From: Stropharia rugosoannulata
Lineage: Eukaryota; Basidiomycota; Agaricomycetes; Agaricales; Strophariaceae
Length of the DNA stretch: 64,000 bases
Assembly: GCA_028532985.1 (NCBI GenBank)
Contig: JANCIK010000008.1
Location: 2,542,001 to 2,606,000, forward strand
Reading direction: 5' to 3'
Shown here: positions 26,442 through 38,702 of the stretch, one piece after another
Layout of the letters: the number at the start of each line of letters is the position of its first letter
How positions within the stretch are numbered: position 1 is the stretch's first letter
Notes under the pieces: generated by a model
Seen by the model: the letters and a program-made list of their open reading frames with translations, nothing else
What the model was told of the DNA's origin: nothing
The model's database searches: none
Made by a program: the position numbers and the translations under genes

Positions 26442-27111
26442 ATCACTCAACACAGAATGCGGAAATTAGGCCGCATGACCGACCAAGTTCCAACTGTTAT
26501 TATGTATATCAAATGTCATCATTGTTGGAAAGGGCTGCTTTGACTTGTGGGACTAATGCAAACCTACCAAGTGATCTAAATAATACTAAGGCCAAGTCAT
26601 TTGAACGGTAAGGCTATGATACACGCATGTGAGAAAAGATAAGGAGGTCCGATTTCCAGGTGTACATGGCTCATTCTGGGAATACAGGGGCTTGAACATT
26701 TGAACGTTTGAACGCCAAAAATAGGCTGGAAGTTGGATTCCAAGTTCAGTGATGATTAGGGAGCGGTCATACGGTCTATTTATTTTACTTCATTGTATTC
26801 TTGAACACTCCTTCTAGCCTTACAGATGCGGGATTCTAAGTTCGTTAATAACGGTCAAGGGTTATCCATGGAAGAGCTGCCCACTCGCTCGGTCAGCGTA
26901 CTTGTTGCATTCTATTAATGTAGTGATGGGAATATAAAAGGTGTGCAGTGGGCGAGGTTGACATGCGGCTGATTGTGAGATTAATCAAAACTGTCCGTGA
27001 GTTCTGTTTATGTTGCCCAACACTGTTCCGGACAGCTGTGCGAAACACCTATAAACAGTAGTAGCCCTTTCAATTTCGCTGTTTGTTTCTCCTCGTCCAG
27101 CCGGAGTGACA
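26442..27111. other. Spacer between copies A and B, with the start of the duplicated unit
   Basis: From about 26495 the sequence resembles that from about 29566. Shared blocks include TATATCAAAT near TGTTGGAAAG, TGGATTCCAAGTTCAG, GGTCAAGGGTTATCCA and the TATA region. This is the promoter half of the duplicated unit. Confidence 0.6.
26933..26940 (+). promoter_or_regulatory. TATA box of tandem copy B
   Basis: TATAAAAG inside the block GGGAATATAAAAGGTGTGCA, which is repeated exactly before copy C. It lies about 180 bases before the start codon at 27112. Confidence 0.55.
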
Positions 27112-29045
27112 ATGAAGGCCACGTCTTATATTCCACTCAACGACCTCTCGGACGACAAAGACATTCCTAATGCATCTAATACCATAACAAAAAATAATGA
27201 CCGTTCAATCATTTCACAGACGTACACCAATGCCGATGGGTATACTTCAACAAACGAATCTTCGGCCGATTTCTCCCTCACTACCGCAAATGTGTTCAAG
27301 GACCTTCGATTGGCCCTCCTTCTCCTACACAGTCTTGTCGCAGTGTGTTGGGGCATTGCACTCCTCGTCTTTGTCGTTGTACGGGTCCCAATTTGGTGGA
27401 ATATATCACAGGCCCTCAAGGAAAGCCCGGGAATAACTAATGCTGTTGTTGCGTTCATAGCGACGATGTCTACAGCACATATAAAATATGTACTTCAAAG
27501 CGCTATAGTGGAATACTCCCGAGGCATGCTTGTTAGAGGTTTTGTTCTGGGCGATTTGCGCTGGATGCAAGGCGTACAGGAAATGTCGCTGTTCACGAAG
27601 TTTCCGCACAGGAAAGATGGCAGTAGCAGGTTTAAAATGCTGTCAAAAGGGTGGATAATATGGATTCTGGTTTACGGAGGATTTGCCCTGCATGCGTCGT
27701 CACTAGTAGCCATTCTACAGCCTCGTGAGTGTCACCTTTCAGTACTCTTTTATGCCTGAGCATTTTTTCACGGCATGACTCTGCACAGACATTCACTTCA
27801 AAAATGTCTATTTCAGGGATGGTATCCCCTGTGGAGTGGCTCCCAGTAACCTTACTCTAGATGTAGACCCATTTCTTACGGAGGGACAACAGGTGTTCAT
27901 TGATACTTTCTCATCAAACATCGGTTCACAACTGTCTAGCTATGCGGGTATGTCCATTGAACAATAACCTCAGCGTGGTATTCTTAGTACATGATAATAA
28001 TGCTTTTTTCATAGAGCAAGTAAACGGAAACAGCACCACGGTTGTTGTGGGCCGTGCGTATGTCAAGGATAACTATGCGTATGGAGCTGTAGGCGGGCTC
28101 TCAGATGGACTTCAAGAAATTCCGGCAGCCCAATTTGCTGCACAGTGTACCGAGGACCCAAATGACGCTCTGGCAGTCTGGCAGTCTACCTTTCCGAACG
28201 GTACCCTGCCGACTTTGACCACACTTTCGGATGGTTCAAGAAACTTTACAGATCTTCCAGTACCTCCGGGCTTAGAGCGGGTAATGAGCGATGTGACGCC
28301 GTTCAACCTTTCATCTACGCGAGCAGCCATGTACGCGCTTGTGGCACCCTCTGGCAACGGCGCCTTATTTAGCACAATTCTTGATCCACAATCCGCAGAA
28401 GAAAGGCCTCTGCTATGCGGCTGGACAACATTACCCCAAATTGCACATGTCCAGTTGGTCAATTTTACTGCGCGCACACTTAGTACGAGTAATGCGACGG
28501 TTTCGCCATCCCTTGTTGGCCGTGCCACATTGAAGACTCTGCAGGGTATGGCATTAGCATCCCGTGCGGCTGGAGGGACCATTCAGCAAAGTTTCGCCAA
28601 TTCGGCGTCACAAGCTATACCGCTCGAGCTGACAACGTACTACAAAAGTCCACAATATCTGGTATCTGCATCGAATGTGCTTGAAGTACTCCTGGCGGAC
28701 GGTGCGAAGGCCAGTATCACAGCGTACAACGTCAATTTCTCGTTACAGCCAAACGTACAGCCTGCCCCGCCTCTTTGTAACTCAAATAATCGCACCATCG
28801 CAGAACATTGGAGATTTGGCAACACAAACAACCTCGGCTGGATTGCGATAATATGGACTACGGGCACGGGGCTGCTTGGCATTTTTATAGTATGCTTGAT
28901 GAGCAGCAGGACAAGAATGTCGAAGGTAAATGTTCTCGAGACAGCACAGGCATTCACGCTTGGAAGAGAGATACACATTGCTGATGACAAGATCCTACTT
29001 GTGAGAGAAGGAAGGGTGATGGTTGTAGATCATTTCGAGTCCTAA
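27112..29045 (+). CDS. Unrecognised multi-pass membrane protein, tandem copy B
   Basis: Paralog of copies A and C. It starts MKATSYIPLNDLSDDKDI at 27112. Exons join at CQP-H (after 27725) with HIHFKNVYFRDGIPCGVAP, and at SYA-G (about 27945) with EQVNGNSTTVVVGRAYVKDN. It has the same plan as copy A: a polar tail, membrane segment LALLLLHSLVAVCWGIALLV, the block MSTAHIKYVLQ...FVLGDLRWMQ, hydrophobic segment GWIIWILVYGGFALHAS, a large N-glycosylation-site-rich region, a final membrane helix (LGWIAIIWTTGTGLLGIFIV) and a short tail ending VREGRVMVVDHFES. All frames are open and the splice sites are canonical, so it is likely functional. The family and role are unknown to me. A surface or endomembrane location is inferred from the topology. 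Confidence 0.78.
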
Positions 29046-30115
29046 TTAATGATTAATGAACCTCATTGAACATTGAACGCAGACCAGGCGGAAACATTTA
29101 GAGAGTGCCTTATTATATTATAGATTTTCAAAAATCTATTCCATGCAGAGCTCGCTACATCAGTTTCAACCTTCGCATGTAGTACTTATCTCGAGATTCA
29201 CATTGATTACTCTCTACTATAACATGCTATCAAATCTCAAATCTTTTTCACAAGTTGTTAAGTTGAACTTTGATCTTTTTAATGTCCGAAATGCGAAACA
29301 TGAAGATGTATACCTGTACAAAATTGTGCATTAATTGAAATATCAGTTGTGGAGCAATAAAATGAACACACAAAGAGGGGGAAGAGTAACACCCAAGTGA
29401 TGGCGCCAATGATCTGAAGCCATGAGAATGCACCTATCGGCCTTGCCGTTTATGGTAAGCCCGACGTCATTTCAAACCTATTTTTAGGTCATACACAATG
29501 AATTAAATACACGACATAAACAGGTGAACGTTTGAACGCTTGAAGGCGCTTGAGCGCCAGCAGTGTTTGTTATTATCATGTATATCAAATTCCATCAATG
29601 TTGGAAAGAGGTGAGAAAAGATGACTCCCTTCCGGGAATACAGGGCCTGAATATTTGAGTATTGAATGCATGAATCAATGGTGATCAAAATTTTGCTTGA
29701 ACGCCACAAATAGGCGAGAGACCTTCTGGAGCTGGATTCCAAGTTCAGCGATAAGGGGGATCGGTATTACGGCCTATTTATTTTACTTTATTGTATTCAG
29801 CGCTCCTTCTAGCCTGACAGATCTGAGATGCGGGGTCTTTCATCAATAACGGTCAAGGGTTATCCACGGAAGAGCAGCTTTCAGATAGACTCGAATCACC
29901 GCCAGCAGTTTACCATTGTAATGGGAATATAAAAGGTGTGCAGTGGCGACGTTAAATGCGGCTGATTGCAACTGAGAGATTAATTCAAAACTGTGTGTGG
30001 ATGCTGTTTATAGTGCTCAATGTCAACCCTGTTCCGGGCAGCTGTGCGAAACACTTAAGAGATAGTAACCCTTTTAATTTTGATATTTGTTTTTCCTCGT
30101 CCAGCCGGAGTGAAA
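29046..30115. other. Spacer between copies B and C
   Basis: From 29056 to about 29565 the sequence is not shared with the other spacer. From about 29566 the duplicated promoter unit begins. Short frames here are unsupported. Confidence 0.5.
29928..29935 (+). promoter_or_regulatory. TATA box of tandem copy C
   Basis: TATAAAAG in the same 20-base context as before copy B, about 190 bases before the start codon at 30116. Confidence 0.55.
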
Positions 30116-32052
30116 ATGAAGGCCGCGACTTACTTTCCCCTCAACAATCTCTCCGACGACAAAGGCATGCACAATGCATTCAATACTATAAAGCTCAATG
30201 ACCGTTCCATAATTTCGCAGACCTACACCAATGCCGATGGGCATACTTCAACAAACGAATCTTCGGCCGATTTCTCCCTTACTACAGCAAATGTTTTCAA
30301 CGACCGTCGATTGGGCCTCCTTCTCTTACACAGTGTCGTTTCAATGTGTTGGGGTATTGCACTCCTCGTCTTTGTCGTTGTCCAGGTCCCAATATTGTGG
30401 ACCATATCAGAGGCTCTCAAGGAAAGCCCGGGAATAACCAATGCTATTATAGCGTTCATAGCGACAATGTCTACAGCACATATAAAATATGTGCTTCAGA
30501 AGGCTATAGTGGAATACTCCCGAGGCATGCTTGTCAGAGGTTTTGTTCTGGGCGATTTGCGCTGGATGCAAGGCGTACAGGAAATGTCGCTGTTCACAAA
30601 GTTTCCGCACAGGAAGGATGGCAGTAGCAGGTTTAAAATGCTGTCAAAAGGGTGGATAATATGGGCTCTAGTTTACGGAGGATTTTCTCTGCATGCATCG
30701 TCACTAGTAGCCATCCTACAACCTCGTGAGTGTTATCCTGCAATTTAAATATTCTTTCATGCCTGAGCATTTTTTGACGGCACTCTGCGCAGACATTCTC
30801 ATCAAAAATATCTATTACAGGGATGCTATCCCATGTGGCGTGGCTCCCAATAACTTTACACTGGATGTAGACCCATTTCTTACAGATGAACAGCAGGCGT
30901 TCATTGATGATCTCTCATCAGCCATCGGGTTACAACTGTCTAGCTATGCGGGTACGTCTATTTGAACAATAATCATCGCAGTACTCTTACTACATAATTC
31001 TTTTTTTTACAGAGCAAGTAAACGGAAACAGCTCCACGGTTGTTGCGGGCCGCGCGTATGTCAAGGATAACTATGCGTATGGAGCTGTGAGCTCGATCTC
31101 AAATGGACTTCAAGAAATTCCGGCAGTCCAATTTGCCGCGCAATGTACCAAGGACCCAAATGACGCTCTGGCAGTCTGGCAGTCTACCTTTCCGAACGGT
31201 ACCCTGCCGACTTTGGCCACGCTTTCCGATGGTTCAAGAAACTTTACGGATATTCCAGTACCTCCCGGCTTAGAGCGGGTAATGAGCGATGTGACGCCGT
31301 TCAACCTTTCATCTACGCGAGCAGCCATGTACGCGCTTGTGGCACCCTCCGGCAATGGCGCCTTGTTCAGTACAGTTCTGAATCGTGATACACGGTTCAC
31401 AGACGAAAAGCCTCTGCTATGCAGCTGGATAACATCACCCCGAATTGCACATGTACAGTTGATAAGTTTTACTGTGCGCACACTCAGTGCGAGTGATGCG
31501 ACGGTGTCACCATCCCTTGTTGGCCGTGCCACATTGAAGACTCTGCAGGGTATGGCATTAGCATCCCGTGCGGCTGGAGGGACCATTCAGCAAAGTTTCA
31601 CCATTTCGGCGTCAGGATCTTTCCCGCTCGACCTAACAACGTACTACAATTCGGACTCACAGAATCTGGTATCTGCATCGAATGTGCTTGAGGTACTCCT
31701 GGCGGACGGTGCGAAGGCGAGCATCACAGCGTACAACGTCAATTTCTCATTACAGCCAAACATACAGCCTGCCCCGCCTCTTTGTAACTCAAACAATCGC
31801 ACCATCTTAACACATTGGAGATTTGGCAACACAAACAACCTCGGCTGGATTGCGATAATATGGACTACGGGCACGGGGCTGCTTGGCATCTTTACAGTAT
31901 GCTTGATGCGCAGCAGGACAAGAACGTCCAAAATAAACGTTCTCGATATAGCACAGGCATTCACGCTTGGAAGAGAGATGTACATTGCTGATGACAAGAT
32001 CCTACTTGTGAGAGATGGAAGGGTGATGGTTGTAGATCATTTCGAGTCCTAA
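30116..32052 (+). CDS. Unrecognised multi-pass membrane protein, tandem copy C
   Basis: Closest paralog of copy B. It starts MKAATYFPLNNLSDDKGM at 30116. Intron positions match B: after LQP near 30725, and after SSYAG near 30952 with the downstream exon EQVNGNSSTVVAGRAYVKD. The membrane segments and the MSTAHIKYVLQKAIVEYSRG block are the same. Differences from B cluster in the N-terminal tail, in AVSSISNGLQEIPAVQ (B has AVGGLSDGLQEIPAAQ) and around the VLNRDTRFTDEKPLLCSW stretch, which carries two extra residues. Frames are open throughout and all splice signals are kept. Function unknown; retained ORF and promoter suggest expression. Confidence 0.78.
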
Positions 32053-32062
32053 TTAATGATTA

Positions 32063-32687
32063 ATGAACCTCGTTGGGCGTTGAACGGAAACCAGGCGGAA
32101 CGTTCAAAGGTCCATACAGAGCTCGCTACGTCAGTTTCATACCTCGCGTGTATTTATTTCGAAATTAATGAAAATTGCCGCCCGTAGTTGGTTGATTTTT
32201 GTACGCTCTTCTTTTTGAGTCTTCCGTTTTGCTTCGGTCCAAGTGCCTAGGTCCTAATTGACTGATGACCGGCCCCCTGAACACTTCCTCCTTCCTCTCC
32301 TTTGACCTCTCAGACGACGGTTCGTGCCCCGGAAAGAGTCCCAGACTCCCGACGAAAGTTCGGTACTCAGAGCTCACTGTTGTACTCAACTCATACAAGC
32401 ATAATCATAATCATAACCGCACGACCAGTGGAATCAATGTAAAGAATGTAGGTATGTAATGCATGGATGGGGAGACGGCACAGAGCAAAGTGACACACAA
32501 CGAACACGACAGCACAGGGAACACCAGCAACAGCTGACAAACAACACTCCTCCACACGATCTATGAACAACAAGAAAAAGGAAACCGTGAAGAATATACC
32601 AGCCCTACAACGAATGTCCTCGACTCAGGACATCCGCACCATGACCACCCCACGCTCTCCTCTTGCTCACTGTACAACAACAAGCAT
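32063..32687. other. Convergent spacer between copy C and the G3BP-like gene
   Basis: It contains the 3' flanks of two convergent genes and a short ATAATCATAATCATAA-like run around 32400. No gene is supported. Confidence 0.45.
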
Positions 32688-34454
32688 TTACTTAGGGACC
32701 GCACCGGCACCTCCCCGTCCGCGTCCAGGACCACCGCGGCCTCCACGGAAGCCGCTCTGGCCACGACCAGCACCATCACCGTTCACCTGCGGAGCGCCCC
32801 CACGGGGTCGGGGAGCGGGACGGTCACCACGCTCCTTTTTCGTCTCAACGGAAATCCGGACCTGGCCGGCCTCACCGCCAACGTCGATCCAGACACCGCC
32901 GTCACCACCCTGGTGCTGATTTAGCGACGCGATGATTGCACGGCGCGCAGACTCGACAGTGGTGAACTCGAGGAAGGCACACGCCTTGGCGCGCACAATC
33001 TCGAGTTCCTTGATAGAGCCGAACCGGGACAGTGCGGATTGCAGAGCAGCTTGGGGAACAACCTCGGTAACGCCCTAAAAAGAAAAGAAATCAGGGTCAG
33101 TATGATGTCATCGAGGCGTTAAAAAATAATAATAAAAAGTACCTTGACGAAGCAGTGAGCAGTGGTGACATTCTGCGCATTCACAAATGCAGGATGCTGG
33201 CCGCCTTGTTGATGACCTTGGGGTCGCTGGGAACCAGCAGGCGGTGTCGGTACTGGAGTCTGTGCCTGGCTACTGGGAGCTGGCGAGCTGCTCAATGTTT
33301 CCGTTGTGCCTCGAGACTCTTGGGCGACTGCTGCACCCCATTTCTTTGGATTTGATGCAGCAAGAGATGCCCATGTTCTTGGCCCAGTTGGAGCAGCTGG
33401 CTGAGGAGCCGCTGGAGGAGCCGTAGCCTGGGGAGGAGTTGGGGCAGGGGCAGCAACGGGTTCAGGGGCAGGAGCGGCAACAGGTGCCGGGGCAGCGGGT
33501 TCAGGGGCTGGCGTAGCAGCTGGCTGTGAGGGAACAGCAGGGGCAGGCGTTGTGGTGGGAGAGGGTACAGCAGCAGCAGGCTCGGGTTCGGGTGTATGGA
33601 CGCCATTGGTCTGAGCGGGGGCGGGTGGCAGAGAAGATTGCTGTTCGGGAGCTGGAGTAGGAGTTTGAGTGATTTGCGTCTCAACGGGTTCCGGCGCGAC
33701 CTCTGGGACTGGCTCAGGAGCAGCAACTGGGGCGGGCGCCGGGGGAGGAGTTGGCTCACGGGGAGGTTCATATGCGGGCGGCGCAGTCTCGACTTGAGGA
33801 GCAGCCACGGGTGCAGGAGCAGCTTCAGGGGCTTCGGCAGTCTCGCTGGCACCATCAGAGTCAACGGCCTCTTCTTTCAGGAATCGGAAGATGTCATTGA
33901 GTACAAAGTAGCCGTTGGGCTGCTCAGCCAGGAAGAAAGTCTGAACAAACTTGCGCCAAGGTTCGCCATGATTGGACATCTCGCCAATGACTTGGATGAT
34001 GATACCACCGTTGGCAGATGATTGGGCGTCTACAGAGTGGATGAAGACCTTGCAGTCCTCGAAGCCGATGGAGGTGATTTTGTTGTGGATTTCCTGGTAG
34101 GCTATCAGTTAGTATATCAAAGAAGAACGCAAGGAAATAAAATTAAAATGCGTAAATGATATGTGACGAACAGGTATGGGCGCCACTCGACCAGCAGCCT
34201 CATTCCAGCTCATCACGCATAAAAAGTGACGACAGCAAAGGCAAAGCACTTACCTGCTGGCCGAAGCAAGGTTTGATGTCCTCGCCCTCAGTTCCATGGA
34301 TAAAGGTCGAGTTTTTGTTGTAGAAGCAGTGGAGGCGGTGTGGCTCCTTGTTGACGAAGGTATAGTATTGGGGGACGAACTGCCAGCCGACCTCGGAAGG
34401 GACGATACTGGAGTGGTTGGCAGCAGCGTTGGGAGCAGGTGTTGATGCAGTCAT
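32688..34454 (-). CDS. G3BP/Bre5-like NTF2-domain RNA-binding protein
   Basis: Residues 1-130 form an NTF2-like fold: VGWQFVPQYYTFVNKEPHRL, FYNKNSTFIHGTEGEDI, then across an intron at about 34100-34250 EIHNKITSIGFEDCKVFIHSVD, SSANGGIIIQVIGEMSN and FVQTFFLAEQPNGYFVLNDIFR. A long Pro/Ala/Glu-rich linker of about 180 residues follows, with the conserved TWASLAASNPKKWGAAV motif. The C-terminal part is an RRM beginning HCFVK, then GVTEVVPQAALQSALSRFGS, ACAFLEFTTVESARRAI and VRISVETKK. An RGG-type tail (GRGQSGFRGGRGGPGRGRGG) ends the protein. G3BP-family proteins act in stress granules and with deubiquitinases (Bre5 with Ubp3). The role here is inferred. The order NTF2-linker-RRM-RGG is complete. 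Confidence 0.92.
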
Positions 34455-34860
34455 TCTGGCTGTTGACAGTGAGCACGTACAAGTTGACGACGGGGGAGGA
34501 CTTACAGAGAGGCTGGGTGTTGTGGGGGAGGTGTGTCAACGACGACAAGGCGCTCAGCGAAAAATATTTCCCACTCACTCCTCCCCGGAAAGTGCCGGCC
34601 CTGCAGTAAACCTCACCGCGCTCCTTCCTTATCCTTCCTCTTTCTTCTGCACCTCATGGCCACTCTTCCTGCTTGTTTTTAATTAGTTTCTGCACTGCAG
34701 ACCACACTTTCTAGCAACATAAATGGTGATTTTTATGGCATATATGTGGTATTTTTGCTCTGGCAGTGGCAGTAATATGTCGCACAATTGACCTTTTTCG
34801 ATCTCAACCCAACAGTCTTTGATTTTACAGCTCACTCCCCTCAGCTGGCCATATTGTGAC
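34455..34860. other. Short divergent promoter region
   Basis: About 400 bases lie between the G3BP-like start and the next hypothetical gene. The sequence is pyrimidine-rich (34610-34690) and probably serves as promoter. Nothing else is seen. Confidence 0.4.
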
Positions 34861-35407
34861 ATGTTTCAAGAAAAATATCAATTCTTTAACTTTTTGGATG
34901 CGCATATAGCCACTCTCGGACTGGACGGGCCCATCCTCTGCTATCATGTCGAACATATAGGCTTTTGCTGCCATGTACGCGCCTTATCGCTCTTGTTGAC
35001 GATTCCTGTGCTTTCATATCTTCCTTGGTTGACTATGCTTTAATCAGTGTCTAATGGGTCCTACCGAGTACGATATGCATCCGGATACCACAAGAATCGC
35101 AACCCTGCAGGCCGCAGTTACACAGGCCGACGCTGCATCACTGGAAAGTGTTCCGGGCTGTGCACATCGTGCTTGTGACTTGCTTTTGAACCAAGGTCAT
35201 TTTACGCAAGCTTGTGTCTGTTTACGCCTTTACACCATGCTTACCATAGAAGATCGACAAATCATACCGCTTCTACTGACTAGAGTTGTGCATAGCATCC
35301 TACTACTAGTCCCAGAACTGCTCCGGGATAGAGAAGCGATTGCTATAACAGTTAACACACCGTCTCTCAATATGAAAATATACGATGCGTCCATATTGCA
35401 AAGCTGA
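34861..35407 (+). CDS. Hypothetical two-exon protein, 157 residues
   Basis: Exon 34861-34974 (MFQEKYQFFNFLDAHIATLG, ending GFCCH) joins exon 35048-35407 (CLMGPTEYDMHPDTTRIATL) through a canonical GT..AG intron of 73 bases in phase 0. Without that intron the two frames remain separate short ORFs. The second exon is Leu/Ala-rich and helical in look (ALTQADAASLE-like, ACDLLLNQGHFTQACVCLRL), vaguely like a helical-repeat fragment. I recognise no family and see no signal peptide. The exact join supports a gene, but a shared short frame could arise by chance. Confidence 0.4.
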
Positions 35408-35760
35408 AATCACATTGCAAAAACCACAACATTACGGTGCAACCCATTCGACTCTGTACCCGTTGTTACCCCATTTCCGCACCTGAATGTGTCGCCTGAT
35501 GCGATGTCGGAATTGTCGATTCCGATGCGGAAGCCTGCAACTTCTGAACTATGCTGTTAGGGCAATTATGCTGCGATACTTAGTCAGTACGTCTGATACG
35601 GCATGATTTATAAGGATTGACACTAACATCATGGGGAGTGGTACTGGTAAGGTAGATTGCCTGTGTCGGTTCGGCCGAGGTATCCCCAATTTTTCTGATA
35701 GCGCACCGGTTGTTCAACCTGCCAAAGTGTGAGGTTGTCAATAATATTACCTGGAACGAG
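35408..35760. other. Spacer between two convergent hypothetical genes
   Basis: About 350 bases; no gene or structure seen. Confidence 0.35.
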
Positions 35761-37561
35761 CTACTGACGTTGCAAGGACAGTAATTGAATACACTGCGTG
35801 GGGAGAACGGTTAAAAATGTAATAATGGGTGAGAGTAAGTCGACTAGCCTTTGCTGACGATAACATGGAGAGCTAACCAGGACATATACTGAGCATTTAT
35901 TTCGTACTACCAGAAGAGTAAGCAACCGGCCACTAATAGGGATGATAGTCAAGCCTACAGCAATCAGATAGCCCAGTTGCAAAAACCTTTCAGCAAAGAG
36001 TACATAGTAAGCCTCATTTTTTAAGGACAGTGCTATGTTGAGTAGACTCACGTTATCAGGGCGCCTCGATGAAGAAAGAAAAGTATCAATCTGTCGATCA
36101 TGGAGTTCGTTCTGCAGTGCTTATAAGTAATGTGAAGTCACGGTACAACGACGTTTGGACCCTAAGATCATGCTTACTTTCGTATCGCCGAACGGCTCTG
36201 GCGAAGGTAAAAGCAAAGGCCAACAGTGATTAACACATCCACGACGGCTTCTAGGACTTTATTGGCCGGAGCCACAATCTATGCAGTAAGTACGGGTTAG
36301 GTATAAACGTGAATGGATTAAGTTGCTATTGTATCTTGGCTCGCCTTGAACGCATGGTGATCCCATCCCCTGAGGTGAAAGCTACAAACATTTCAGACTA
36401 TTTATTTCGGATTGTAAGCCATGTTTTCCTACAGCATAACAATAATCGCTTATAAAGAGGTCAGGCGATTCAAACGAAAAGTCAATTAGTCGCGAGTACG
36501 TACTCAATGCCGTGCCTTAAAACATATTATCACATATACATCTCTTCAGAATTGAATATTGAGTCGTTTACTACATGTCATACCATACGCAGCTAAAGCG
36601 ATGAGGAGCTACAGAGGTTGCCTTACGTTAACGATGAAGTCGCACTTAGATTGATCAGGATATGCACTTACCACGCTACTAGCAAAGAACCAACTCCCAC
36701 GGCTCACTGATAAAATGGCAGTATCAGTCTATAACAAAATTGAAAGGATAAAGAAGGCGGACATCTCCAAATACGTATGGCGAAAAAACTAAACACTTAG
36801 TTCAGAGCAGGCCTTCCAGGTAAGTAACTTTGGAAGGTGAGCTAGGCGTACCCTTGTGAAATAAGCATGATTGTATACTGTGCCCATGTCGTTAAATATG
36901 AAGAAAAATAGCTAAGCCACTCACTACTATAGCAGACTCCACCTTCACGGATCATAAGCAAATGACAGCAGTAGCAATGAACATATTATAACGGATGCAG
37001 TCGACTTCCTTCCCGTACCTTCAGGCTCCTGGTACGATGGGTTAATTTGCTAAGTTTTTTTTTTTTTTTGACGCGTGAAAGAAGACTCACCATGGCCGCA
37101 CCACTAGTTTTGCCGCGTTTCCGAAATTTATGACAAGACTATCGTACAGGGCGTACGTCTCAAGGACAACCGTGACAGTTTCAAAGATTCTTGAGGAATA
37201 AAATGATCATTTGGTTAACCATCGCTGTAGTGAAGTTCCGGATACAAACTTACAGCAGCAACGCAACCTAGTTCATGTCAGGTTCAGCAAAGAGCGTCTG
37301 GCAAACAAAGAAACTGAGAAGCTTACCATTACTTTCACACCAATAGGATCTTTGGGATACACGCGAAAGTATGACGCTGTCTGCGATATCAAAATACCGT
37401 AGCATCTGTCCGGAATCGTAATGACATTTAAGAAGACGCTCAAAAGGGGAAGAAACGTACACTGCACTGACTATGACGCCTATTAGAAGAGCACCGTATG
37501 TGTTTCCGAGATTCACTGTTTTCAGCGCACACGGTGGATGGGCCTTGTTTATGCTAGTCAT
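35761..37561 (-). pseudogene. DUF6534-like multi-pass membrane protein, diverged, possibly decaying
   Basis: From 37561 the frame reads MTSINKAHPPCALKTVNLGN, then TYGALLIGVIVSA. It then joins across introns to CYGILISQTASYFRVYPKDP and IFETVTVVLETYALYDSLV, then INFGNAAKLVVRPW. These blocks match the first three membrane helices of the Agaricomycete DUF6534 family (GxLLIG, the YGxxxxQTxxYF..YPKD loop, the helix before NFGN and the closing W). Downstream the family's later helices are hard to recover. Candidate exons such as ADTAILSV-like and GRLLTLLVVRNK pieces are present but do not form one clean series, and a 17-T run lies in an intron at about 37054. The start is firm. The 3' end at 35761 is a guess from the last open frame. 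It may be a divergent working gene or a relic. Confidence 0.5.
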
Positions 37562-38702
37562 AGCGAGAGGTCCGATGATAAAGGTGCGTATAATTGCTTG
37601 ATCATCGACGACAGGTTTCAGCAGCACTTTTAAGCTACATGGGAACCCTTGGATAACCCAGGCCCTCATCATCTGACAGGCAGCATGTTTAATTTAATAA
37701 TTACAAAACACGAGTTGTCTATCAGGCCGGCGCCTAAGCTTAAGGTTGGTTAGGGCTCGGAAATCACAGCATTTTACGTACCTTACTTGTCTAAGTACTT
37801 AACTTACATAGTAAGCACTACTTACTTGCTAATGCTAGTTTGTTCACTGAAACCGTTTTTTTAGCCTTTTCGCTTTCGTCTTTCAACTGCCGCTGAGCAA
37901 ATGACGTTATGAAACAACGCAATGATGGCGAAACTAGGAAAGACTAAGGCGGTATGACCTCGGCCGCCGGCGGTTGAGACCAGTTGAGATAAAATATGTA
38001 CATACTTACATACTTACTAAGTAAGCTAGCCAAAGGTACATAACTCTGAGCTGAGATTCTAGCTTTGGTCTTCTATGCATTTGAATTTACATACATTCAG
38101 AAGTTTGCAGGCTTCTGAATTCTAAGTTCTGCAGGCTTACATAAATGTCGTCAAGCCGAACACAATTTGCCGAGAGCAAGCCGAGAAAGTTTTGATCGTT
38201 AACCCGAAGCAAGGGGCTACGCCCGGCAGATTCCGAGACAGCAACACCACCTCGAACCCAAACCCGAAGGCCTAACCAATCGCCACGAGAGAGCCACATG
38301 GCAATTACCGCCCTTCATTGCCACGCTTTCCAATCCTTTGTCCACGAGTGCTGGCTAAGTATGGTTGCCAATTCTCCAAAGTACTGAAATTAGACTTCAG
38401 TTACTTCTTCAGTAGAGCTTGGATTTTGACCGTCAGCGCTTTGAACCTTACATGCAAGTAATAATGGGTATCATAAATCACTTGCAAATCACCCTGCCAA
38501 GCACGTGCCGGTACTTTTACTCATACGCGAGAGAACTACAAATTGAGCCAGGAGGCTTCGCGACAGCTATTCCTTTCATCTTCTCCTCACGCTTCTTGGG
38601 ACTGGTCCCTTAGTCTGCCTCTTGTTCCCTTCAAATTTCTACATTCTTTTCTCTAGCATATTTTCATTTTTTTTGTTCAAGTATCTCCGGCAAATATTAT
38701 TG
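37562..38702. other. Intergenic region before the secreted-protein gene
   Basis: Contains repeated TACTTAC/ACTTACTTA-like motifs at about 37790-38025 (for example ACATACTTACATACTTACTA near 38001), a small simple-sequence patch. A frame at 38419-38613 overlaps the promoter and is not supported. Confidence 0.45.

Larger units (their letters stand above)
26495..29055 (+). repeat. Tandem duplicated unit 1 (promoter plus copy B)
   Basis: This segment and 29566-32062 align from the upstream flank through the promoter, all exons and introns, to the shared 3' block CCTAATTAATGATTAATGAA just after each stop. The start-to-start period is 3004 bases. Exon matches are near-perfect over long runs; flanks differ by small indels. 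Confidence 0.8.
29566..32062 (+). repeat. Tandem duplicated unit 2 (promoter plus copy C)
   Basis: Partner of the unit at 26495-29055, in the same orientation. It contains the same TATA block, the gene and the same 3' flank CCTAATTAATGATTAATGAA. Confidence 0.8.
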
